In this document: one piece after another, positions 26,772-34,754 of the stretch | Position numbering within the stretch: position 1 is the stretch's first letter | Layout: every line of letters begins with the position of its first letter | Source of the DNA: Bacteroidales bacterium | GTDB taxonomy: Bacteria; Bacteroidota; Bacteroidia; Bacteroidales; UBA932 | Reading direction: 5' to 3' | Length of the DNA: 64,000 nt | NCBI GenBank assembly: GCA_017459075.1 | Contig: JAFUDQ010000021.1 | Span: 1-64,000 of the forward strand | The notes under the pieces: model-generated | The model's input: the letters and a program-made list of their open reading frames with translations, nothing else | What the model was told of the DNA's origin: nothing | The model's database searches: none | Program-made: the position numbers and the translations under genes

Positions 26772-27860
26772 ATGTTTCTGACTGCAACTATCGCTACAAT
26801 ACTTGTACTTCTGGCCGATTACTACCTTTGGAAAAAATTCTTCCGCGGCCGGGGCTGGCTCTCCGTGGCATGGTGGGCACCCACTGTTCTGATGGGCCTG
26901 TGCATTCTTGGCGCCGTGAGCGGCCTGTGGCACACATTCTTCATGCGGGCCTGCTACATCCTTGTTTTTGTCTTCTTTGCACCAATGTTGGTTTTTGCAG
27001 CCTTCCACAAACTGCTTGGCAGGCGGATAAGTCTGGTGCTGTCGGCCTCTGTACTGCTTATCTGCGTTTACGGAATGGCCATCGGCTTCCACAAGCTCAC
27101 GATTGTAAAGGAAATAATTGAATGTGAGACACTTCCGGAGTCTTTTGACGGATATAGGATTGTTCACCTGTCAGACCTTCATCTTGGTTCATACACCAAA
27201 AGCAGCAAATTCGTAGGTCGTGTGGTTGACTCCGTCCTGGCACTAAGGCCAGACCTTATAGTGTTTACTGGAGACCTTGTGAATACAGACGCTGCGGAAG
27301 CGGAACCGTTTGTGAAGGAATTATCCCGCTTAAAAGCTCCTGACGGCGTTTATGCAGTCTCCGGCAACCATGATTACGGCTTTGACAAGAGCAAGGTCGA
27401 CGAAGCTTTTTCCCAGTTTTGCGACATTGTAAACAGGGCTGGCTGGACGATTCTGAATAACAGCAACTCCGTGATTCGTCACGGGGCGGACTCTATCTAT
27501 GTCCTTGGCGTAGAAAATACAAGCAAAAGCTTCTTTATTTCCCGCGGAGACCTTGGAAAAGCCCTGGAAGGCACTCAGGACGGGGATTTCAAGATTCTTC
27601 TGACCCATGATCCGAACCATTGGAGGGCAGAAGTCCTGCCGGCAACGGACATTGCCCTTACACTTTCAGGACACACCCATGCCATGCAGCTTAAAGTGTT
27701 CGGCCTCTCCCCTGCCGCCCTTATTTTCAAGGAATGGAGCGGGAAATATACCTCCGAAGACGGTCGCAGCCTTTATGTTTCAGAAGGGATAGGTGGCATT
27801 TTCCCCTTCAGGCTGGGATCTTATCCGCAGATTGCAGAATTGACACTAAAGAAAAAATAG
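26772..27860 (+). CDS. Membrane-bound metallophosphoesterase
   Basis: 362 residues. Four N-terminal membrane helices (about residues 1-115) precede a calcineurin-like phosphoesterase domain with all metal motifs: HLSDLHLGS, FTGDLVNTD, SGNHDYGF, and LSGHTHAMQ. This is the YkuE-like class, often active on phospholipid or UDP-linked intermediates at the membrane, but the substrate is not known here. It is coupled to the AraC gene (3-bp gap). A remnant gene follows after 2 bp. Confidence 0.88.
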   Translation: MFLTATIATILVLLADYYLWKKFFRGRGWLSVAWWAPTVLMGLCILGAVSGLWHTFFMRACYILVFVFFAPMLVFAAFHKLLGRRISLVLSASVLLICVYGMAIGFHKLTIVKEIIECETLPESFDGYRIVHLSDLHLGSYTKSSKFVGRVVDSVLALRPDLIVFTGDLVNTDAAEAEPFVKELSRLKAPDGVYAVSGNHDYGFDKSKVDEAFSQFCDIVNRAGWTILNNSNSVIRHGADSIYVLGVENTSKSFFISRGDLGKALEGTQDGDFKILLTHDPNHWRAEVLPATDIALTLSGHTHAMQLKVFGLSPAALIFKEWSGKYTSEDGRSLYVSEGIGGIFPFRLGSYPQIAELTLKKK

Positions 27861-27862
27861 CC

Positions 27863-28153
27863 ATGACCACGAGAGAACAGGAAATCATCGACCTTATCAA
27901 GCGAGAAGTAAAACCGGCACTTGGATGTACGGAACCAATAGCAGTGGCTCTTGCCGTGGCTAAGGCCGTAGAGATTCTGGCTAGCAACGGTAGATTGGAC
28001 TGCCAATTGCAGCCGCCCTTGGAGCGGTGTGCGGCCAGGCAGACAAAGGTCTGGAAGTGCTTCAGGGAGAGAATCCGGAATCTTGGACTTATCGGCTCCC
28101 GCGGAATGAGGGAGACCGATAAGTTGATTCTGGATATCACGATTTGCAAATAA
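27863..28153 (+). pseudogene. Remnant of UPF0597 L-cysteine desulfidase gene
   Basis: A 96-codon open frame that retains the N-terminus (REVKPALGCTEPIAVALA, with the family's cluster cysteine) and the C-terminus (IRNLGLIGSRGMRETDKLIL) of the UPF0597/CyuA family, normally about 430 residues. Between them, 27994-28080 read in another frame gives IGLPIAAALGAVCGQADKGLEV, an internal piece of the same family. So at least two large deletions and compensating frame changes have occurred, leaving three fragments. Intact members degrade L-cysteine to pyruvate, sulfide and ammonia, or act as serine dehydratase-like enzymes. The gene sits 2 bp after the phosphoesterase and 3 bp before the sulfatase stop. 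I infer it is non-functional. Confidence 0.82.
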
Positions 28154-28156
28154 AAC

Positions 28157-29611
28157 CTATTCACCCGGAAGAAGGGGGAAATCCGGATTTGGAACATGGG
28201 CATCGGCCATAATTGCCTTTAGCTCCGCAGCAACATCGGGATAAAGGGAAATGACGTCCCTGGTCTCTCCGGGGTCTGAATCAAGGTTGTAGAGTTCGTA
28301 AACGGAGTCAGGGTTGCGTACGCCCATGTGAACCAGTTTCCAAGGGCCCTTGCGTACAGCCTGACGGCCACCAAGTTCCTGGAATTCAAAATACAGGTAG
28401 TCATGCTCTTTCTGGCCGGTACGCCCTTCAAGGAGAGGCAGAAGGCTTACGCCGTCAAGGCCATCGGTACTTGCGACTCCTGTAAGCTCGCGAAGGGTAG
28501 GCATCAAATCCCAGAAAGAACACATGAAGGAGGTCTTCTCCCCTGCCTTCACATGTCCGGGCCAAGCCACAATCATGGGGACTCGTATTCCGCCTTCATA
28601 GACATCACGCTTGTAGCCGCGCCATGGACCGTTGCTGTCAAAGAAATCAGGGTCTGCGCCCCCCTCCATGTGAGGACCGTTGTCACTGGCGAAAATCACT
28701 ATGGTATTGTCTGCAAGACCAAGTTCCTCAAGTTTTGAGACCAGCTGGCCAACGTATACATCCAGGCGTGAAACCATGGCTGCAAAAGTAGCATGGGGGT
28801 ATTCCTGGGACACATAACCGCCTTTGCGGAAGCCCCACATGCCCTGGTCTGTCCCATGGTAAGGAGTCTCAGGGTAAACACCTCTGTATTTGGCAATTAT
28901 ACTGTCCTCCGGCACAATCAGTTCTGCATGGGGAATGATGGTTGGATACCACATAAAGAAGGGCTTTCCGTCCTTGGCGGCATTCTCAAGGAACTCAAGG
29001 GCCTTGCCGTGAATGAGATCCTGAGAATAGGTTCCCTGGCCATAAGGGACATCGTCACAATTGTCCGTAAGTTCAACTCTTTGGTCATTGTCCCACAAAT
29101 GGTCCGGATAATAACTGTGGGCAAGAAGCTGGCAATTATAGCCGTAGAACTGGTCCACACCCTGTTTTGAAGGGTCTCCTGTAGAACCTATGAAGCCGAG
29201 TCCCCATTTTCCGAAGGCAGCCGTCGTGTAACCGGCATCTTTCAAATCCTTGAAAATGGTTGTGGCCCCCTCAGGAAGAGGGAACTGTCCCTCCGGGTCC
29301 AGCTCTACATTGCCGCGGATGGAAGTGTGGCCGCTATGGGTGCCGGTAATAAGGCAGGAGCGCGACGGGGCGCTTACCGTTGTACCGCTGTAGCACTGGG
29401 TAAAGAGCATTCCGCGCGATGCAAGGGCATCAATATTAGGGGTGGAGAAATGCTCCTGGCCATAGCAGCTGAGGTCTCCCCAGCCAAGGTCGTCTGCCAG
29501 GACAAACAGTATATTTGGTTTTTCGGGAGCCTTCTTTCCGTCTGAGCATGCCGACGCCGCCAGGGCTGCTCCTCCGGCCATCAAAATGGTTTTTCCTATG
29601 TTATACTTCAT
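28157..29611 (-). CDS. Serine-type sulfatase lipoprotein
   Basis: 484 residues of the alkaline phosphatase-like sulfatase family (S1). The signal peptide carries a lipobox (ALAASAC). Metal ligands appear in PNILFVLADDLGWGDL (Asp40, Asp41), and the activation motif is Ser80-Ala-Pro-Ser-Arg84, so the formylglycine is made from serine, which needs a radical SAM maturase rather than FGE. C-terminal FASDNGPHMEGG provides the second metal site. It hydrolyses sulfate esters, probably on a host or dietary glycan. The start MKYNIGK is set by the signal peptide; the 62 upstream codons overlap the maturase promoter. Its maturase is encoded divergently 82 bp away. Confidence 0.93.
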   Translation of the reverse strand: MKYNIGKTILMAGGAALAASACSDGKKAPEKPNILFVLADDLGWGDLSCYGQEHFSTPNIDALASRGMLFTQCYSGTTVSAPSRSCLITGTHSGHTSIRGNVELDPEGQFPLPEGATTIFKDLKDAGYTTAAFGKWGLGFIGSTGDPSKQGVDQFYGYNCQLLAHSYYPDHLWDNDQRVELTDNCDDVPYGQGTYSQDLIHGKALEFLENAAKDGKPFFMWYPTIIPHAELIVPEDSIIAKYRGVYPETPYHGTDQGMWGFRKGGYVSQEYPHATFAAMVSRLDVYVGQLVSKLEELGLADNTIVIFASDNGPHMEGGADPDFFDSNGPWRGYKRDVYEGGIRVPMIVAWPGHVKAGEKTSFMCSFWDLMPTLRELTGVASTDGLDGVSLLPLLEGRTGQKEHDYLYFEFQELGGRQAVRKGPWKLVHMGVRNPDSVYELYNLDSDPGETRDVISLYPDVAAELKAIMADAHVPNPDFPLLPGE

Positions 29612-29661
29612 ATTATTGACACTTTGTGCGATGCAAGTTAAGAAAATTTCAGATATTTTCA

Positions 29662-29669
29662 TAAATTTG
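29662..29669 (+). promoter_or_regulatory. -7 box of sulfatase maturase gene
   Basis: TAAATTTG, a perfect TAnnTTTG element, 24 bases before the GTG start. Confidence 0.5.
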
Positions 29670-29693
29670 TTAGCATAAACAAACGATTTTGCC

Positions 29694-30911
29694 GTGAAGA
29701 GACCATTCAAAGACACAATTTCGGTAGAAGATGCCCCCCGTCTTAACGAGCAGGCACCTTTCTCCCTTATGCTTAAGCCGATTGGTCCTTCATGCAATCT
29801 TCGATGCTCTTATTGCTATTATCTGGACAAGTCCGGCCTCTTCGGTGGCCAAGTGCGGATGATGTCCGAAGAACTCCTGGAAGCGTCCATTCGCAACTAT
29901 TTCGATTCCCTTCCCCCTGAAGCCGACGCAGCCTTTGACTGGCATGGCGGGGAGCCACTTCTCCGCGAACTCACCTTCTATATGAAAGCTGTGCAGCTCC
30001 AGAAAAGATTCGCCGGAGGAAGGAAGATTTACAACACCCTTCAAACCAACGGAACCCTTGTAGACGACCGCTGGGCCGATTTCTTCCGAAAGGAAAACTT
30101 CCTAATCGGCATAAGCATCGACGGGCCCGAAGACATCCATAATGCCAACCGGAAAGACGCCGGGGGCTCCCCTACTTTTGACAAGGTCCTACGTGGGATT
30201 CGCACCCTTCAGCGTCACGGTGTGGATTTTAATACAATGTCGGCCATTTCAAAGGCCGCAGAAGGCCGTGGAGCCCAGGTCTACGACTTCCTTAAAGCCA
30301 TCGGCAGCAGATACATGCAGTTCATGCCGGTAGTGGAGTTTGTAGGCGAAGGAGGGATCTCCGCTCCCGACAGCATCGGCACTCATATAGCAGAATGGTC
30401 CATTTCTTCCGAAGGATGGGGGAAGTTCCTTTGTGACATTTTTGACAAATGGGTCAGGACCGATGTCGGCCAAGTATTTGTAAATCACTTTGATGCAGCC
30501 CTTTGTTCCTGGTGCGGAGAGAATCGCGGCACCTGCATTTATGACAGGACCTGCCGGCCTAATGCGGTAATTGAGCATAACGGGGATGTTTTCCCCTGCG
30601 ACCATTTTGTCTATCCGGAGTTCAAGATGGGTAACGTGCGCTCCGCTTCACTCCGCGATGTGGTCAATTCCCCCGGGATGGTCCGGTTCTGCCTTGAAAA
30701 ACGAAACTCTCTGCCGCCAAAATGCCTCCGCTGCGAATACGGCTTCGCCTGCGGCGGAGAATGCCCCAAGCATCGCCGTGAAGGCCTTAACCTTCTTTGC
30801 GACGGGTACTTTAACTTCTTCCGCCATGCAGCCCCGTACCTTGACAGGATGAGGGACCTTCTTTCCAAAGGCCGGGCCCCGGCAGAAATAATGTTCAACC
30901 TTCCCAAATAA
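29694..30911 (+). CDS. Anaerobic sulfatase-maturating radical SAM enzyme (anSME)
   Basis: 405 residues. The CX3CX2C motif is Cys34, Cys38, Cys41 (GPSCNLRCSYCYYLDKSG), followed by the anSME signature FDWHGGEPLL. The SPASM half carries two extra iron-sulfur clusters (CGENRGTCIYDRTC, FPCDHFVYPE, CLRCEYGFACGGECPKHR). It oxidises the serine of the neighbouring sulfatase to formylglycine in the cytoplasm before export. The start is GTG: the next in-frame ATG (29769) would remove the region in front of the cluster. The S46 peptidase gene begins 27 bp downstream. Confidence 0.94.
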   Translation: MKRPFKDTISVEDAPRLNEQAPFSLMLKPIGPSCNLRCSYCYYLDKSGLFGGQVRMMSEELLEASIRNYFDSLPPEADAAFDWHGGEPLLRELTFYMKAVQLQKRFAGGRKIYNTLQTNGTLVDDRWADFFRKENFLIGISIDGPEDIHNANRKDAGGSPTFDKVLRGIRTLQRHGVDFNTMSAISKAAEGRGAQVYDFLKAIGSRYMQFMPVVEFVGEGGISAPDSIGTHIAEWSISSEGWGKFLCDIFDKWVRTDVGQVFVNHFDAALCSWCGENRGTCIYDRTCRPNAVIEHNGDVFPCDHFVYPEFKMGNVRSASLRDVVNSPGMVRFCLEKRNSLPPKCLRCEYGFACGGECPKHRREGLNLLCDGYFNFFRHAAPYLDRMRDLLSKGRAPAEIMFNLPK

Positions 30912-30938
30912 CTGAAAACCATAATGAAACTATAAATC

Positions 30939-33011
30939 ATGAAGAAATTTTTACTACCCCTGGCAGTACTTGTCATGACTGCCTTCCTGCCAGCCAAAGC
31001 CGATGAAGGTATGTGGCTTCCTGCTCTTATCTCCCAGCGAATCGGAGACATGCAGGCCAAAGGCTTCAAGCTCACCGCCGAAGACATCTACAGCGTCAAC
31101 CAGGCTTCGCTTAAAGATGCAGTGGTACTTTTCGGTTCCGGCTGCACCGGAGAACTTGTATCAAATGACGGTCTTCTGTTCACCAACCATCACTGCGGCT
31201 ATGGCTATATCCAGAAGCACAGCAGCGTGGAACACGACTATCTGAAAGACGGGTTCTGGGCCCTTAACCGCGCAGAGGAACTCCCTAATTCCGGACTTAC
31301 CGTAAGTTTCCTTGACAGGATGGAAGACGTTACCGCTCAAGTACTTAAGGGATACAAGAAAGGTATGACAGAAGAGGAAAGGGCAGCTCTTGTAGAGAAG
31401 AATTCAAAGAAACTCATAGAGAAAGCCACAGCCGGAGTAAAAGGCATCAAGGCCAGCGTAGAGGCCCTTTTCTACGGCAATCAGTACTTCCTTTTCGTAT
31501 TTCGCGTGTTCAGTGACGTCCGTCTTGTAGGCGCTCCCCCGTCCAGCATCGGCAAATTCGGAGGTGATACGGACAACTGGATGTGGCCTCGTCACACAGG
31601 AGATTTTTCCATCTTCCGTATTTATGCCGATGAAAACAACGCCCCTGCGGATTATTCCCCTGCCAACCAGCCTTATCATCCAAGGAAATTCTTCAAAATT
31701 TCCCGCGCAGGAGTAAAGGAAGGAGATTTCACTTTTGTTTACGGCTGCCCCGGAAGCACCAAGGAATATGTTACCTCGGACGATGTCCGCTATGTTGCTG
31801 AAGTATCTGACCCTGAGAAGATTGCGCTTCGCACCCAGAGGCTTCAGATTCAGAAGAAATATATGGGACAGGACCAGGCTGTACGCATCAAGTACTCCGC
31901 CAAGAACGCCACTACGGCAAACGCATGGAAGAAGTGGCAGGGAGAGGTCAAAGGTATCCTTAAGATGAAGACTGCGGACTCAAAGAAGGCTTATGAAGCC
32001 CGCTTCCGCGAATGGGCCAAAGGTACACGTTACGAAGGTATCCTTGAACAGCTTGAGTCATTATATACACAACGGAATCCGTATTTCCACGCATACGAGA
32101 CCTATAATGAGACCGTTCGTACCATAGAAATACTTCAGCTGGCCTCTTCAATCAAGGCAAACATAAATGATCCTGCTGCCGTTAAAACCAGATGCGAGGC
32201 TTTCTTCAAAGATTACTATCAGCCGATAGACGAGGAGATTTTTACGGCTATGATGACTGCTTTCGGGGATAACCTTCCGGACGAATTCAAGCCAGCTTAT
32301 TATAAGGAGCAGATTGCCAAGTTTGGCTCTGTGGAGGCCTGGAAAGCCGATTTGTTCGCCAAGACGCTTTTCACGGACAAAGAGAGGGTTCTTTCTCTTA
32401 CAGAGGCCGATGCCGATGCTGTCAACTCCGACCCTGCAATTGAGATGTACGATGCATTCTGGCAGTGGTTTACCAAGGATATCCGCCCCGTTGTCATGAC
32501 TGCCAACCGCGCCATTAATCTTGCGTACAGGGATTATATGAAGGGGCAGATGGAGTTTGAGCCTGAAAAGGCCTTCTATCCCGACGCCAATCTTACGCTT
32601 CGTGTAGCCTATGGCAAGGTTGCCGGCTACTCCCCTGCCGACGGTATTGATTACAGGCCGGTTTCAACCTTGAAAGGCATTATAGAAAAAGACAATCCGG
32701 ATATTTTTGACTACAATATTCCCCAGGTGCTCCGTGATATTTACGCCGAGGGCGGCCATGAGGCCCAGCCTGTGTGCTTCCTTGCTACAAACCACACCAC
32801 TGGAGGCAATTCCGGCAGCCCGGTCCTTAATGCCGACGGCAACCTGATCGGCATTAATTTCGACCGCGTCTGGGAAGGAACGATGAGCGACATCGCCTTT
32901 GATCCGGAGATTTGCCGCAATATCTCACTTGATGTGCGTTACCTCCTCTTCAACATCGAATACATCGGCCATGCATCCTACCTCTTTGATGAAATGGTAT
33001 TTGTAGATTAG
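30939..33011 (+). CDS. S46 dipeptidyl-peptidase, DPP11-like
   Basis: 690 residues with signal peptide (MKKFLLPLAVLVMTAFLPAKA). This is the Bacteroidota periplasmic S46 family, which removes dipeptides from peptide N-termini. Catalytic residues are visible: His85 (FTNHHCGYG), Asp222 (RHTGDFSIF) and Ser625 (GGNSGSPVL). The residue 18 positions after the serine is Arg643 (NFDRVWEG). In Porphyromonas DPP11 the S1 arginine lies at the same offset and gives Asp/Glu preference, while DPP7 has glycine, so an acidic P1 preference is inferred. Followed by a bidirectional terminator. Confidence 0.93.
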   Translation: MKKFLLPLAVLVMTAFLPAKADEGMWLPALISQRIGDMQAKGFKLTAEDIYSVNQASLKDAVVLFGSGCTGELVSNDGLLFTNHHCGYGYIQKHSSVEHDYLKDGFWALNRAEELPNSGLTVSFLDRMEDVTAQVLKGYKKGMTEEERAALVEKNSKKLIEKATAGVKGIKASVEALFYGNQYFLFVFRVFSDVRLVGAPPSSIGKFGGDTDNWMWPRHTGDFSIFRIYADENNAPADYSPANQPYHPRKFFKISRAGVKEGDFTFVYGCPGSTKEYVTSDDVRYVAEVSDPEKIALRTQRLQIQKKYMGQDQAVRIKYSAKNATTANAWKKWQGEVKGILKMKTADSKKAYEARFREWAKGTRYEGILEQLESLYTQRNPYFHAYETYNETVRTIEILQLASSIKANINDPAAVKTRCEAFFKDYYQPIDEEIFTAMMTAFGDNLPDEFKPAYYKEQIAKFGSVEAWKADLFAKTLFTDKERVLSLTEADADAVNSDPAIEMYDAFWQWFTKDIRPVVMTANRAINLAYRDYMKGQMEFEPEKAFYPDANLTLRVAYGKVAGYSPADGIDYRPVSTLKGIIEKDNPDIFDYNIPQVLRDIYAEGGHEAQPVCFLATNHTTGGNSGSPVLNADGNLIGINFDRVWEGTMSDIAFDPEICRNISLDVRYLLFNIEYIGHASYLFDEMVFVD

Positions 33012-33025
33012 CTCTGTCATACTTA

Positions 33026-33062
33026 AAAAGAGGGCTGGTTCGCATTGAACCGGCCCTCTTTT
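33026..33062. terminator. Bidirectional terminator between S46 and flavin-reductase genes
   Basis: AAAAGAGGGCTGGTTC (33026-33041) pairs with GAACCGGCCCTCTTTT (33047-33062), 16 bp with one T/G wobble, with A-runs and T-runs flanking both sides. It serves the convergent S46 (+) and lipoprotein (-) genes. Confidence 0.9.
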
Positions 33063-33076
33063 AATATGCAGAAATC

Positions 33077-33754
33077 TTATTCGGCAAAGGTCTTTCCTGC
33101 GCCCCAAGCCTTTCCTACAACATCGCCAAGAGCACGGTAACATACTCCGGCAGCATCGAACACGATTGGTTTGAGTTTGGCAAGGTCCACATTACCATCG
33201 GTAAGAATGCTTTCATCGGCACTCATATTGACGATTTCGCCAATAAGGCAACCGTCCTCGAAGCTTACCACCTTGCATTCAAGGGTAAGAGGATACTGGT
33301 CGATGATAGGAGCGTCCACGTTAGGGCTGGGGGTAACGGTGAAGCCAACCTTGCTTACTTTGTCCGGGACTTTATTACCGCTTACAAGGCCGAAGTAGTC
33401 TGATTCCGCAACTGTTCTTTCATCTGCGAAGCTGATGGTGAAAGCTTTTGTAAGTTCCAGATTTTCAGTTGTTTTGTGCTTGGAAAGGCTGATTACTATC
33501 TGCTTGTAATCCAGCTGTCCTGCCCAGGCGGCCATCATTACGTCCGGGTTCTTATCCTTGTCCCAGGTTGCAATCATAACGCAAGGCTGGGGAGTTGTAA
33601 TAAGAGCATGTGCAGAACCGAAATTCTTGCGTCCTGCAACATCATTTACGGGAGTATTCATAGTTTCTTCTGTTTGATTGTTTTCTGTCTGTGGGTTTCC
33701 CTGGCAAGCTGCAAGCACAGCAACTGCCGCAATAGCTGTCAAAATCTTTTTCAT
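33077..33754 (-). CDS. Flavin reductase-like domain lipoprotein
   Basis: 225 residues. A lipoprotein signal with lipobox VLAAC (MKKILTAIAAVAVLAAC) and a Gln/Asn/Thr-rich linker lead to an FMN-binding split-barrel domain of the flavin reductase family from about residue 48: ALITTPQPCVMIATWDKDKN, MMAAWAGQLDYKQIVISLS, ESDYFGLVSGNKVPDK. Such enzymes are usually cytoplasmic. Here the signal places the flavin domain in the periplasm or at the cell surface. The ATG overlaps the patatin stop (ATGA), so translation is coupled. Role unknown, perhaps extracytoplasmic flavin reduction. Confidence 0.85.
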   Translation of the reverse strand: MKKILTAIAAVAVLAACQGNPQTENNQTEETMNTPVNDVAGRKNFGSAHALITTPQPCVMIATWDKDKNPDVMMAAWAGQLDYKQIVISLSKHKTTENLELTKAFTISFADERTVAESDYFGLVSGNKVPDKVSKVGFTVTPSPNVDAPIIDQYPLTLECKVVSFEDGCLIGEIVNMSADESILTDGNVDLAKLKPIVFDAAGVCYRALGDVVGKAWGAGKTFAE

Positions 33755-34692
33755 AATGGTATAATTTGCTTTGATTCATATTCATCAAGTGCGGCGGCCA
33801 TGAGCGCACGACCTTTTTCTGCGATTTCCTCAGCATGGGAATAGCCGTATACTCCGTGATAGGAATCGTATGGCAAATCCACAAGAATGTTCGGCTTATA
33901 CTGCTCGATTGCCATTCTGGCTATGGTGCAGTTCATAATGCCAAAACCGCGCTGCAATACGGAAATATAGCTGTTTTCAGCATCTACCGGTATCCATTTA
34001 TCCTTGCCTTCCGACTCCAGTTTCCGTTCACTCCACTGGGACTCGATTCTTTCCTTGACATAGAGTTTTCCTCCGGCTTTAACCTTCTCTGAAAGCTCAT
34101 TTCTTATAGCCTCCCTGGTGTCAAGGAAACCCTGAATCTGCGCCGCATCAATCTGATTCACATTGAAAGCCACAAGGATATCATCCGGCTTGCGCTCTAC
34201 AAGGCTCAAAGGCAGGGTGTTAACCATGCCGCCATCCACCAACGTACGCCCTTTCCATTTAACCGGACGGAACATGGAGGGGATGGAAATAGACGCCCTG
34301 ATAGCATCGAACAACGGCCCTTCCCTGAATACAACTTCCTCTCCGGTATAAAGATCTGTTGCAACAGCGGCATAAGGGATTGACAAATCTTCAATATTGA
34401 CATTAGGTACAATCTCCTTGATTGCATTGATGACTTTGTCTCCCTTTACAACATAGTTTCTGCCGATGCTGAAGTCCATCAGCGATACTACCTTTGCCGG
34501 GTCCAGTCCGTAGAGCCAGTTTTTGAAGGCTTCCAAACCGCCTGCGGCGAAGACGCCGCCGACAAGAGAACCGGCGGAAGCGCCTGCTACAGAGGTTATT
34601 TCATAGCCACGTGAGAGCAATTCTTCTATCGCTCCGATATATGCGAATCCACGAGGGCCGCCGCTGGCCAGTGCAAGAGCTACTTTCTTCAT
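33751..34692 (-). CDS. Patatin-like phospholipase
   Basis: 313 residues. The patatin Ser-Asp dyad signature is complete: oxyanion hole GGPRGFAYIGAIEELLS, nucleophile elbow AGASAGSLVGG and DGGMVNTLP with the aspartate. No signal peptide, so it acts inside the cell, probably as a lipid acyl hydrolase. Its stop overlaps the start of the flavin-reductase-like lipoprotein. It is transcribed from a TATTTTTG box (34709-34716) that overlaps the divergent DUF4421 promoter. Confidence 0.93.
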   Translation of the reverse strand: MKKVALALASGGPRGFAYIGAIEELLSRGYEITSVAGASAGSLVGGVFAAGGLEAFKNWLYGLDPAKVVSLMDFSIGRNYVVKGDKVINAIKEIVPNVNIEDLSIPYAAVATDLYTGEEVVFREGPLFDAIRASISIPSMFRPVKWKGRTLVDGGMVNTLPLSLVERKPDDILVAFNVNQIDAAQIQGFLDTREAIRNELSEKVKAGGKLYVKERIESQWSERKLESEGKDKWIPVDAENSYISVLQRGFGIMNCTIARMAIEQYKPNILVDLPYDSYHGVYGYSHAEEIAEKGRALMAAALDEYESKQIIPL

Positions 34693-34702
34693 ATAATTAC
34701 AT

Positions 34703-34733
34703 TTTGTACAAAAATAAAAAAAACCTATATTTG
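34703..34733 (+). promoter_or_regulatory. Canonical promoter of DUF4421 gene
   Basis: TTTG (34703-34706), a 19-bp spacer and TATATTTG (34726-34733), the best match to the Bacteroidota consensus in the window. The patatin gene's minus-strand -7 box TATTTTTG (34709-34716) lies inside the spacer. Confidence 0.8.
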
Positions 34734-34754
34734 TTCCTAATAAATCCAGAATTA

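Noticed and set aside
27734-27862. Extension of the UPF0597 remnant upstream to 27734
   Set aside because: The extra codons lie inside the phosphoesterase gene in another frame; the family's N-terminus begins at 27863.
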